Source of the DNA: Spirochaetaceae bacterium
GTDB taxonomy: Bacteria; Spirochaetota; Spirochaetia; Treponematales; Breznakiellaceae
Length of the DNA stretch: 13,765 nucleotides
NCBI GenBank assembly: GCA_031267475.1
Contig: JAIRZA010000118.1
Span: 1 to 13,765, forward strand
Direction of reading: 5' to 3'
The position numbers and the translations under genes are program-made. A model generated the notes under the pieces. The model saw only the letters and a program-made list of their open reading frames with translations, searched no databases and was not told where the DNA came from. Numbering within the stretch: position 1 is the first letter of the stretch; every line of letters starts with the position of its first letter. Shown here piece by piece: positions 1 to 8,200 of this stretch.

Positions 1-49
1 CGTCAACGGCTCGCACAGGCAAACCGCAAACTGTCGCAGAAACAGGATC

Positions 50-110
50 GCTTTCGGTAACATTTTCTAATTGAGGACTCCTTGCTTTTCGGTAACATTT
101 CAATTTGAGG
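50..110. repeat. Imperfect direct repeat, two 27-nt copies
   Basis: Two near-identical copies at 50-76 and 84-110 share the core CGGTAACATTT and end in TTGAGG, with only 7 nt between them (period 34). There is no third copy upstream or downstream in the window, so this is not a CRISPR array or a longer tandem array. The first 50 bases show no gene or recognisable signal. The function is unknown; it may be part of a larger repetitive intergenic element that continues into the hairpin repeats beginning at 118. Confidence 0.6.
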
Positions 111-117
111 CATTTCG

Positions 118-330
118 CCCACTAGTGGGTTTCAATCCGCTACGCGGCGGCGTCCCGCGAGTCTCTCATACAACAGGGACATGGAGTTTCGCTGTGCGAA
201 ACTCCGGAGCTCAACGCGCCAGCGTTGAGCCGCGCGGCGGCGTCCCGCAATCACTGGAGTCTCACCGAGGGGCGTGGAGTTTCGCTATGCGAAACTCCGG
301 AGCTCAACGCGCAAAGCGCGTTGAGCCGCG
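118..330. repeat. Tandem palindromic element (two hairpin pairs), copies 1 and 2
   Basis: The stretch opens with a perfect 12-nt palindrome (118-129). Two units then follow, each starting with CGCGGCGGCGTCCCGC (143-158 and 233-248, period 90). Each unit ends in two hairpins. In unit 1 they are 183-205 (10-bp stem, loop TGT) and 209-230 (9-bp stem, 4-nt loop). In unit 2 they are 276-298 (10-bp stem, loop TAT) and 302-326 (11-bp stem, loop AAA). The last hairpin sits 7 nt past the stop codon of the minus-strand lipoprotein gene, so it could stabilise or end that transcript, but no T-run follows it. The layout resembles REP/BIME-type elements; no associated transposase is present in the window. 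This region contains no credible gene. Confidence 0.8.
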
Positions 331-333
331 GGC

Positions 334-2480
334 TTATTTAGTAGTGTTAAACGGCCAGCGGACGATAACAACACCCGAACCGCCGTTGCCGCCAACAATA
401 ATATAGACACCGTTTTTGCTTGCGCCGCCGCTGCCGGATCCGCCGTCTCCGGTATTGGCGTCACCGTCATTCCCCGACTTAGCGCCATATTGAGCGCCTT
501 TGTTGTAAGCGTCTTCCGCGCCTCCCGCGCCGCCGCCGGCGTACCAAACAAGCGCGCCGCTGATAGCGGATTGTGTGCCTGCCCCGCCGGAACCGCCTGT
601 ATGTTCGAGTGAAACATCAGCACCCCTCTCTACAGCGCCGCCTCCGCCGGCGGCGCTGTAGGCCTTAACGTCAGAGCCGCCGCCCTTATTACCAAGGTTC
701 ACCGCCCCGGCCGGCGCTTTACCCGATGTTACCGCGCCGCCTATTTTATAAGCGCCGCCGCCGCCGGAACCGCCGGAACCGCCCGCGCCCTCATGTCCCT
801 TTCTGAGGTTTCCGCCGCCTCCGCCGCCATAGGCTGTAAAATCATTGCCAAACACAGAATCGCCGCCCGTTCCCCCTCTCGTATTAATCGCGAAGTTTGG
901 AATACCACCCGATATCTGGGCATCCGCTTTCGCGCCGCCCGCGCCCACTTTAACGTCAAAGCTCGTTTTCTCTCCTAAAGCGTATGCCGGATGATAGATA
1001 AAACCGCCCGCGCCGCCGCCCCCGCCGCGCGCTTGATCGCCGTTTGCGCCGCCTCCTCCTCCTCCGGCAACCACAAGAACTTCAACCTTGCCGTCCGCCG
1101 GTTTTTTAGTGAAATTCAGCGTGTGGGAGGCTTGTTTGCCTAAGTCCGTACCTGATTCCACCGTAAACGTGTGGATTTCGTATAGCGTACCGCCGATTGT
1201 TTCCCGTTTTACGCTGCCGCCGGAAGCATTGTTAGGAAGCGCTCCCGGGTCAGTTTTCTCCCGGTATATCTGTACTTTGTACTCTTTTTCCGTGCTCCCA
1301 TCTTCGGCGGTTACTTTTACGATTGTTTCGCCGGCGGACTCTTCCGCTGGCGCGGCAAGCTCTTGCAAAATACTGTTTTTCGCGTCAGCAAGCGCTGGGC
1401 TTAGAGATGACCCGCTGGGTTTAATCTGAATCCGCGCGTTGGAGTGTTCCGCAACCGCGTTTAGATGCAGTTTTTCAACATTTGCCGCTACTGTTCCCGC
1501 ATACACGCCGTCCTTATTCGTCAGGCTGGTCTCCGTCATGGTAATCGAGTCTACGTCTGCGGACGCATCCCCCGCCCCGCGGGTAACGGTGATTGTGTAT
1601 GTTCTGTCTTTAGGTTCCGCCTCAGCCGGAAATTCCACGCCTTCTTCCGGTTTGTACGCGGCATCGCACAGATTCCAGAACGGCGAAGTAACCTTGATGG
1701 TAATGATATACTTGTTTTGACCAAACTGCGGTTCCGGCACGGTAATCTCTACGCCCGCCTCCGTCTCGTTTGGTATCGCCGTAATGACAGCCGGGTAGCC
1801 GCTGAACGGAACTTCCGCGATGTATGCCTGTATCTCAGGGGTAAAAGGATCGATTTCTGGTTCTTCGGTACTCGGATCGTCGGGATTGTCTTCACCACCT
1901 GCCGTGTCTCTAACGATGTTGATGCGGCTTGCTGTGTTGCCTTCAACGGGAACTAGCTTGCCTTGCGCGATATACAGTCCCTGCAAGGTGTTGTCAAAAA
2001 CGCCTTCTATATCGATGAGCGCCTCCGGTGTTTTAGGTGTAAGTGTTCCTTTGATTGTAACGGTGGCCGAAGGCATTTTGAAACTGTATATCGCCGGTGT
2101 TTCGTCCTCCGAGATTTTTTGCGGGGATATGCTGCCGTTTACTTTAAATCCGGTTACCGTGTAGGCATCCGGTATTGTTACGAGCAATGTGATGGTTTCG
2201 TTTGCGTTGGCTTTAACAGGGGCGCCGGAATCGGCGTAGACTTCCGTATTGCCTACTTTGCTGATGACGATGAATGGGGCTTCCCACCCATTTTCTGTTT
2301 GGATTTTAGATACGCCGGGGTCAATCTTAATGGTAAATGGACCGGTTTCCACGCTTTCAGCAAGCGCGGCGGCGATTCCTTCAGGGTTGGAGCATCCGAG
2401 CGCCGCCAGCGAAAAAATCAGACAAAGCAGCCCCCCCCCCCCCCGTGAAATTTGGCAGTCTTTAGCAGTGTCTTTTTCAT
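334..2480 (-). CDS. Phase-variable lipoprotein with glycine-rich adhesin domain, frame interrupted at a G14 tract
   Basis: I place the start at the ATG 2478-2480, which has AGGAGG six bases upstream. The first 12 codons read MKKTLLKTAKFH. A run of 14 Gs follows, and at this length translation ends at TGA 2418-2420 after 20 residues. Adding one G or removing two restores a signal peptide (LLCLIFSLAALG then Cys30) running straight into the long frame, giving 715 or 714 residues. The long frame has no ATG, GTG or TTG start between its upstream stop (2536-2538) and the tract; the GTG at 2352 would lack any signal peptide.

Domains in the restored numbering: an InlB-like repeat at about 75-148 (ending YSFKMPSATVTIKG), an acidic linker, two cadherin-like beta-sandwich modules at about 210-408, and a glycine-rich domain at about 463-713. 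The last begins VEVLVVAGGGGGG and ends GGSGVVIVRW, typical of the family found in phage tail-tip adhesins and bacterial surface proteins. The inferred role is a surface-exposed, ligand-binding lipoprotein. A frozen pseudogene or a miscounted homopolymer are the alternatives. Confidence 0.85.
2431..2444 (-). repeat. Poly-G tract (14 G on coding strand), candidate phase-variation switch
   Basis: Fourteen consecutive C on the plus strand read as G14 in the lipoprotein gene, directly after codon 12. It is by far the longest homopolymer in the window; the next are runs of about 8-9 A or T. It lies between the charged n-region and the hydrophobic core of the signal peptide, where gain or loss of a glycine should be tolerated. 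A change of one or two bases would therefore switch translation on or off without damaging the protein. Poly-G tracts that vary in length are known to control surface-protein genes in Treponema pallidum. Confidence 0.85.
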
Positions 2481-2486
2481 AAAAGA

Positions 2487-2492
2487 CCTCCT
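2487..2492 (-). promoter_or_regulatory. Strong ribosome binding site of the lipoprotein gene
   Basis: AGGAGG on the minus strand lies six bases before the ATG at 2480. It decides the start codon and shows that translation begins upstream of the poly-G tract rather than at the downstream GTG (2352), which has no comparable site. Confidence 0.8.
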
Positions 2493-2585
2493 CAGTGAAA
2501 GGTTGGACTTGTTCAACAATGCTAATGTTTGTCCATTACCGCTTGTCTTTCAAGTCCGTATAAAATGCAAGGCATTCTGTAGAGT

Positions 2586-2614
2586 AGTATAACAAAGACA
2601 GTGTTAAAAAACAA
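2586..2614 (-). promoter_or_regulatory. Sigma70-type promoter for the lipoprotein gene
   Basis: On the minus strand, TTGTTT (2614-2609) and TATACT (2591-2586) are separated by 17 bp. This predicts a transcript start near 2579 and a leader of about 100 nt. The leader contains a small AATGC/GCATT hairpin and a palindrome-like TTGTTGAACAA at 2509-2519 that could be an operator; neither is strong evidence of regulation. The -35 hexamer is the same as in the tamB promoter. Confidence 0.55.
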
Positions 2615-2621
2615 TGTGCTG

Positions 2622-2808
2622 AACCCGCCAGCCCCGCCAGCGGGTTTCACATCCGCTACGCGGCGGCGTCCCGTAAGTCATCTTCACTTTGCCGCTTCGC
2701 TCCGAAAAAGCGATTGGCATACGCGACTGTCAGCCGCCACATACAACAAAAGGGTGTGGAGTTTGCGCCCCGCGCAAACTCCTAAAGCAAAACGCGCGGC
2801 GTTTTGCT
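2622..2808. repeat. Palindromic element, third copy, between divergent promoters
   Basis: This copy has the same order of parts as the element at 118-330. It has an opening hairpin (2622-2628 with 2640-2646), then a near-identical block at 2642-2679 that matches 127-163, with 23 identical bases at its core. CATACAACA and TGGAGTTT follow, then two hairpins: 2758-2782 (11-bp stem, loop CCC) and 2786-2808 (10-bp stem, loop GCG). About 60 bp extra lies in its middle compared with copy 1. The hairpin arms differ in sequence from the earlier copies but still pair perfectly. It occupies the space between the minus-strand lipoprotein promoter and the plus-strand U32 promoter. Confidence 0.75.
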
Positions 2809-2810
2809 AA

Positions 2811-2839
2811 TTGGCTTAATTTCTTAAATCGCGTAGTAT
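2811..2839 (+). promoter_or_regulatory. Sigma70-type promoter for the U32 gene
   Basis: TTGGCT (2811-2816) and TAGTAT (2834-2839) are separated by exactly 17 bp. The predicted transcript start is about 30 nt before the GTG start codon. The -35 box begins two bases after the last hairpin of the upstream repeat element. Confidence 0.45.
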
Positions 2840-2876
2840 GAAATAATAGTCTATTTGCGAAAAGAAGCGGGGAAAA

Positions 2877-5048
2877 GTGAAAAAAATTGAATTACTCGCG
2901 CCGGCGGGCAGTGTGGAAGCGTTTAACGCGGCGCTCGCCTCCGGAGCGGATGCAATATATATTGGATTAAAAAAATTTAACGCGCGTATGCGCAGCACAA
3001 ACTTTAGCTATACTCAGTTTGAAGAGGCGGCGCGAACATTGCGCCGCTCGGGGCGCAAACTCTATGTCGCCGTGAACACGGTTTTTGAGCAGCGCGAGGA
3101 CAGCCGTATATATCAGATGTTGAAATATCTGTCAAAATCACCGTGCGATGGAATCATCGTACAAGATTTCGGCGTAATTCAGATGGCGCGTTCCTGTTTT
3201 CCGTCCTTGAAAATTCATTCGTCAACACAAATGAATATCGCCTCGTCAAAAGCGGCCAACCTGCTTTCTAAAGAAGGCGTAACACGGGCGGTGCTTGCCC
3301 GCGAACTTTCTTTTGAGGAAATAAAAACCATACGTGAAAACACAAATATTGAACTGGAAATTTTTGTACACGGTTCGCTTTGTGTAAGCGTATCAGGTTT
3401 ATGCCTTTTTTCCAGTTATTTGGGTGGAAAATCCGCGAACCGCGGGATGTGCACCCAAGCCTGCCGCAGACTGTACTATACCGGCGATAATGAAAGCGCC
3501 TATTACTTTAGCCCGCTCGATTTACAACTGCTGGAAAAAATCCCGCTTTTGCTAAAAGCGGGAATAAACGCTCTCAAGATTGAAGGCCGGATGAAAAGCG
3601 CCGATTATGTCGGCTGCGTTGTCCGGGCGTACCGCGCCGCGCTGGACGCAGCCGAAAATTCGTGTTCGGATGATGACTACGAGCGCGCGTCGCCAGGAAT
3701 CAACGCGGCGAAAGCCTTGCTAAAAAATGATTTTGCCCGCCAAAAAACTATTTTTTATTTCGACGGCCGTCCGCGGACGGGCCGTCCGGCGGCTGGTGAA
3801 AATACAGACGGATGGTTAAATCCCTCTAAAGACGGCGGAACCGGTATAAAACTAGGCTGCATCAACAAGACAAAAAATGTAGAAGATGCTTTTTTCGCCC
3901 TAATAAACGATGTCCCGGACATTAAACTTAACGCGGGAGATTCCATACGCATACACCGCGCCGACGATTCGGCGCGGGTTTCGCATAAGGTAAAACACGT
4001 CGAATATCAGGACGGCGCGTTCTGGATAGATATACCCGAAGGCTTTTCTAAAGGCGACAGCGTCTATTTGATAAGCGTAAAAGAGATGTCAAGGCATTAT
4101 AAACAAGTTTTGCAAAAAGAAGAGGACTACGCGCAACTAAGCGGGCAAAAACACGCGCCAAAACACGGACCCGGGTTTGACAAAGCGCCGTTTGTTAAAT
4201 TTCCGCTGGTAAAAAAAAATATGGAAAAAATCTTTCCAGAGGGCGTATACGTCTGTGTTTCGCGGATAGAAGATATGTATATCGCGCAGTCTGTGAAACC
4301 GGCCGCCCTGATTCTTGAAGTTTCCGCCAAAAGCGCCGGACGATTGGCTGACGAAAAAAAACCGCTGCCGTTCAAACCAAAAGATATAGTCCTGTCGCTG
4401 CCCCCGTTTTTCGCGGAAAAAGACTCAGGCTTATACGAAACCTCCCTGCCGAAACTCCGCGCGGCGGGATACTCCCGCTACATAATCAATAATTTGGCGT
4501 ATATCTCTTTGCTAAAAAACCAAAACGCGGATTTGGCCGCGGGACCGTACCTTTACACATTTAACCGTTTTGCCGTTTCATTTTTATCCGGCCATCAATT
4601 ATATTTTTTTGTTACACCGTTGGAAAACAACCGCCAGAATCTTGAACGCACATTCACACCGGAAGAACGAGACGGAGTTTTTGTTACTTTATTTGCTTAC
4701 CCGCGTTTATTTCATATATGCCTAAACGCGGGCGGCGGCGAGGACGTTTATGATTTTAGCGAATTTTCTGACAGCCGCGGCGAGCGCTTTAAGTTCTTGC
4801 GCGAAGATGAAATGTCGTATGTCATCCCGGATAAAGCGTTTTCCATAGTGGATAAAATTCCGTTTCTTAAACATTCGGGGTTCAAACGTTTCATCATCGA
4901 TTTGAGCGGCCCCAACTTGCGCAAGCGGGATTATAAAAATGTATTGAAGGCTGTGTCCGCATCCGCTCCGCTAGGCGGCGCGAGCCGGTTTAATTGGAAA
5001 AACGGTTTTTTCACGACAGAAAAGCGGATAGAAGGAAGCGCTGATTAG
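2877..5048 (+). CDS. U32 family protein, RlhA/TrhP-like (putative RNA hydroxylation factor)
   Basis: The 723-residue protein opens with the family hallmark KIELLAPAGSVEAFNAAL. The U32 signature lies around 161-200, EIFVHGSLC onward, with four cysteines at 169, 176, 192 and 196 (spacing C-x6-C-x15-C-x3-C), followed by KIEGRMK at 234-240. The N-terminal ~260 residues match the family's TIM-barrel-like domain, and a small beta domain follows at about 320-410. The C-terminal half resembles the second half of large U32 proteins but seems to lack their extra cysteine cluster.

Although named peptidases, characterised members (E. coli RlhA, TrhP) are needed for prephenate-dependent hydroxylation of 23S rRNA or tRNA; which RNA is acted on here cannot be told from sequence. 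The GTG start at 2877 is preceded by a weak GCGGGG site, and the nearby ATG at 2838 runs into a stop at once. The gene is transcribed alone, with its own promoter and palindromes at its 3' end. Confidence 0.85.
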   Translation: MKKIELLAPAGSVEAFNAALASGADAIYIGLKKFNARMRSTNFSYTQFEEAARTLRRSGRKLYVAVNTVFEQREDSRIYQMLKYLSKSPCDGIIVQDFGVIQMARSCFPSLKIHSSTQMNIASSKAANLLSKEGVTRAVLARELSFEEIKTIRENTNIELEIFVHGSLCVSVSGLCLFSSYLGGKSANRGMCTQACRRLYYTGDNESAYYFSPLDLQLLEKIPLLLKAGINALKIEGRMKSADYVGCVVRAYRAALDAAENSCSDDDYERASPGINAAKALLKNDFARQKTIFYFDGRPRTGRPAAGENTDGWLNPSKDGGTGIKLGCINKTKNVEDAFFALINDVPDIKLNAGDSIRIHRADDSARVSHKVKHVEYQDGAFWIDIPEGFSKGDSVYLISVKEMSRHYKQVLQKEEDYAQLSGQKHAPKHGPGFDKAPFVKFPLVKKNMEKIFPEGVYVCVSRIEDMYIAQSVKPAALILEVSAKSAGRLADEKKPLPFKPKDIVLSLPPFFAEKDSGLYETSLPKLRAAGYSRYIINNLAYISLLKNQNADLAAGPYLYTFNRFAVSFLSGHQLYFFVTPLENNRQNLERTFTPEERDGVFVTLFAYPRLFHICLNAGGGEDVYDFSEFSDSRGERFKFLREDEMSYVIPDKAFSIVDKIPFLKHSGFKRFIIDLSGPNLRKRDYKNVLKAVSASAPLGGASRFNWKNGFFTTEKRIEGSAD

Positions 5049-5070
5049 CCGCAGGCTTAATCAGCGCCGC
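5038..5070. repeat. Palindrome overlapping the U32 stop codon (copy A)
   Basis: GCGCTGATTA (5038-5047) pairs with TAATCAGCGC (5058-5067). An inner GCC/GGC extension with one bulged T surrounds loop GCA. The TAG stop codon (5046-5048) lies inside the 5' arm. The first 14 bases and last 13 bases recur exactly in the hairpin at 5164-5198. No T-run follows, so on its own it is a poor intrinsic terminator; it may block 3' exonucleases or be a small repeat element. Confidence 0.6.
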
Positions 5071-5163
5071 CCCAAGAAACCGCCCCTCCCGCCGTGGACG
5101 CGCGCCAAAAACCAGTGCTAATGTATTTAGGCGTTCCATGCCGGATATAAAAACACGGTTATT

Positions 5164-5198
5164 GCGGCGCTGATTAGCCGTGCGCTAATCAGCGCCGC
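5164..5198 (+). terminator. 15-bp perfect hairpin, probable terminator of the U32 transcript (copy B)
   Basis: The arms 5164-5178 and 5184-5198 pair perfectly over 15 bp around the loop CGTGC. CTCTAGTTTTGCTGTTTT follows, a broken T-rich tract on the plus strand. It lies 116 bp past the U32 stop and 23 bp before the -35 box of the tamB promoter, so it would insulate the two transcripts. It shares both arms with the palindrome at the U32 stop codon. The space between the two palindromes (5071-5163) shows no gene. Confidence 0.55.
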
Positions 5199-5220
5199 TC
5201 TAGTTTTGCTGTTTTGGCGC

Positions 5221-5249
5221 TTGTTTCAAAAAATGCGGACATTTATAAT
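5221..5249 (+). promoter_or_regulatory. Sigma70-type promoter of the tamB-bamA-skp operon
   Basis: TTGTTT (5221-5226) and a perfect TATAAT (5244-5249) are 17 bp apart. The predicted start near 5256 gives a leader of about 27-45 nt, depending on which start codon of tamB is used. It is the best promoter in the window, as expected for an essential envelope operon. Confidence 0.65.
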
Positions 5250-5282
5250 ACGCTGGTATTAGGTCCGCTAAAGAATTAACGT

Positions 5283-8200
5283 TTGAAAACGCGGGTGAAA
5301 ATGGCGCGGAAAAACAGCTTTTACATACCTATTCTTCTCTTTATTTCGCTTGTTTTGATAACGGCGGCGCTTTTGAAGCCCTTGCAGAATCAACTTTTAT
5401 CCCGCGCCGAGGCGCTGCGGGACGCCTGCATAGAAAAACTGGAGTCTTTGTCAGGATTAAGCATATCTTACGCCTCGATGAGCCCGTCCATCTTAGGCGC
5501 GCTGAATATTAAAGATATAAGGCTTAAGGGCAAAGAAAATGATGTACTCCAGTACATCACGGTTAAACGGCTGAGGGCGCGTTATTCGCCCATAGCGCTG
5601 CTTGCGGGCAAACTGATGAAAACGCCGGAACCGCCGCCGCCCGTGGAAATCAGCATCGAAGACCCGTTTGTCGAAATCAACGCGGGGAAAGATATAAACG
5701 AGCTTCTTAGCGAAGGCGGAGAAGGCGGCGGCGGGTTTCTTGAAAGCATAAAAAACATCATCCAAATCGCGCCGAAAAATCTATTTTTAAGAATTTCAGG
5801 CGGGAACGTCCGTTTTACGGCTGGTAAAAGTACGGCGGCAGCCGAAAAAATCGCGCTTTCCGCGCAGGTGAACAACGATACGCTGCGTTTCAGATTTTCC
5901 GCCGGCGCGAAAACAAAACTGAACGACCCGGTAAACATCGAGGCGGCTCTTTCTGTCCGTATTGACGGTGTTTACGATACGCAAAACGAAAAAAGCGGGA
6001 TAAAAGTAAGCCTTAATTCGGTGGAAACCTCGTATTTTACGATAGACAGGCTGAATTTACTCGCAAGTTTAACGAAAGATACGATAAAACTACAAAAAAC
6101 CGGCTATAACGAGCCATACGATTTGTCCATAACTTATAATTTGACGGACTCGTCGTTTGACGGACGGGCTAGTTTTGAAGATTTCCGGATTTCGCGCCTG
6201 CTGCGTTTTCCGCCGAATCGCGCCGCGTGGAATAAATGGCTTGGAACGCGGATTACCGGAAACGCCGCGGCTTCGTTTAACAAATTGAACGGATTCTCTT
6301 ATTCCGCGGCGCTGCAAGGAATTTTAGACAAAAACTGCCCGGCGGGGAGCGGAAACTTCAATTTGGACGCGAAAGGAACGACGGACAGCGCCTATTTCAA
6401 CGAATTCGCCGTATCGCTGCCGCGCGGCGATCTTGTTTGGACGGGCAGTCTTGACTTTAAGAATCTTATGCCCAACGGAGCGCTTACGGTAAAAGATTTC
6501 AATCTTACAAAATCCGGACTAAAAGATAAAAGCAATTCTTTGAACGGCAGCTTTATTGTCTCGTCTTACAGACGCGCTACGACTCTGTTTGCCGAAACAT
6601 TTTCTATAAAATCATACGCGGAATCGCCTTCGGAAAACATAGAATTGCAGGCTTTTGACATCACCATTGACCGCGCGGGCGATGATATTGACTTTTTAGT
6701 GTCCGCTTTCCTTGTAAAAAACGCTGAATCTTATGACGAGGCGACCTTCTTGCCGGTTTATGTGGACGGCTCTTTCAATTTTGACAGCAAAAACATGGAA
6801 ATACGCATGGAAACGGAGTCGTTTTCCGTGTACGACATCATGAAAATCGCCGGATGCGTGGTAGAACTGCCTAATTTCCCGGCTCAAGCGCGCGGCTTTT
6901 TTGAAAATATCCTGATTACCAGCGAAATTTTTGTCTCTACAGATTTCAAAGACCTGTTGTACAACGCGCCCCACCTGATTGTCGTATGGCAGGGCGGCAG
7001 CAATATCTGGGCCAGCTTTTCGCTTTCCGGCACGGAAGACAGCTTTGAACTAAGCGAAAGCCATCTTGTTTGGAACGGCGGCGGCGTGGATATATCAGCC
7101 CGGGGCGATTTCGAGAATCTGAACGACATAACGTTTTCTTCGGAACTGCGCACCAAGTATAATTCATACACGCTGCAAGCCTCGCTGCTTGATAAAAGCT
7201 CGCTTTATGTCTCTAGTTCTTTCGGGTTAAACCTGAATGTCAACGGTTCGCGGGACGGCGCTTTTACCGGACTTCTTTTTTTGAACACTCCGCGTTTCGC
7301 CATGGGCGGCGGTTTCGCGGAATTGAAGGCCGAGGCGGATTTTCGCTACGATTCCACCGCTTCATGGATGTTTAATCTTGCCGAATTTAAAATTTCCGGC
7401 ATAAAAAGCGCCCTTTCTTCGAACACGGCCATCGAGCTTGCCGGGCGCGTAGATCAGGACGGGGCGGAATTCAGCCGCATATATTTTGACGACGGACGCG
7501 GCGCTTTGTACGGCGGAGCCTCCGGCAGTTGGGAAGGATTCTTTAGGCATGAAAATAACGCCATAACAGGCGCTATTGATTTGCAAGACGCCTCCGGAGC
7601 CGAAACTCTGAACGCGCAACTGCGCTACGCGGACGACTCTCTCTTTGTATGGGCCGAGGTCGGCGGACTGCAAAGCGGGCGGTTTTTTAACAGCACGGAC
7701 AATATGTTTATAACGGGAGGCGTAGGATTTTTTAAGACGCTGGAAAACTGGTCCGCTGCATTCGACCTTTCATCGTTAAGCGGTGTTTTCAACAATCAGC
7801 CTGTCGCGTTGAGCGGACGCGGCTCTCTTGATAATACCGGCCTTGTGCTGGGAGAAACGCGCTTGGAATACGGCGGTTTTTTTGCCGATATATCGTTTCT
7901 AAATATAGATTTACAGAAATCCAACCTAAGTTCGCAGGCTCATCTGTGGGGAGAAACGCTAGACCGGGACTTCAACGCGGACATAAACATAAACGCCGGT
8001 TTCGCTGAAATAGATTCATGGCTCAACATCGGCGCGGCGCTCAAATCGTTTGACGGCGTGATGAAATTCGAAAACACGCGCTTTGACACATTCGAAAGCG
8101 TTGAAAGTTTCGATTTTAAGTTTTCAAGGCTTGGCCAGATTTTGAACATAGAAGGCGGCCCGGAGGATATGATACGCCTGCGCATGAACGGCAACGGAGA

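Noticed and set aside
50..330. Possible CRISPR array (GTTTCAATCC-like text and short repeats)
   Set aside because: Repeat spacing is irregular (7 nt, 90 nt), there are no unique spacers of even length, and no cas genes are in the window.
71..406. Open frame of 111 codons on the plus strand across the hairpin repeats
   Set aside because: It is made of repeated palindromic DNA (the same peptide motif recurs because the DNA repeats) and runs into the 3' end of the real minus-strand gene. No ribosome binding site or family similarity.
334..2352. GTG at 2352 as the true start of the lipoprotein gene
   Set aside because: No ribosome binding site precedes it and it would delete the signal peptide and lipobox that are encoded just upstream in the same frame.
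1465..2448. Plus-strand open frames of 160 or so codons opposite the lipoprotein gene
   Set aside because: They are Arg/Cys-rich shadows of a GC-biased coding strand and overlap a gene with clear domains, signal peptide and promoter.
4211..4219. A9 run in the U32 gene as a second phase-variable tract
   Set aside because: The frame is intact across it, A runs of this length are common in the surrounding Lys-rich codons, and the product is a housekeeping-type protein.
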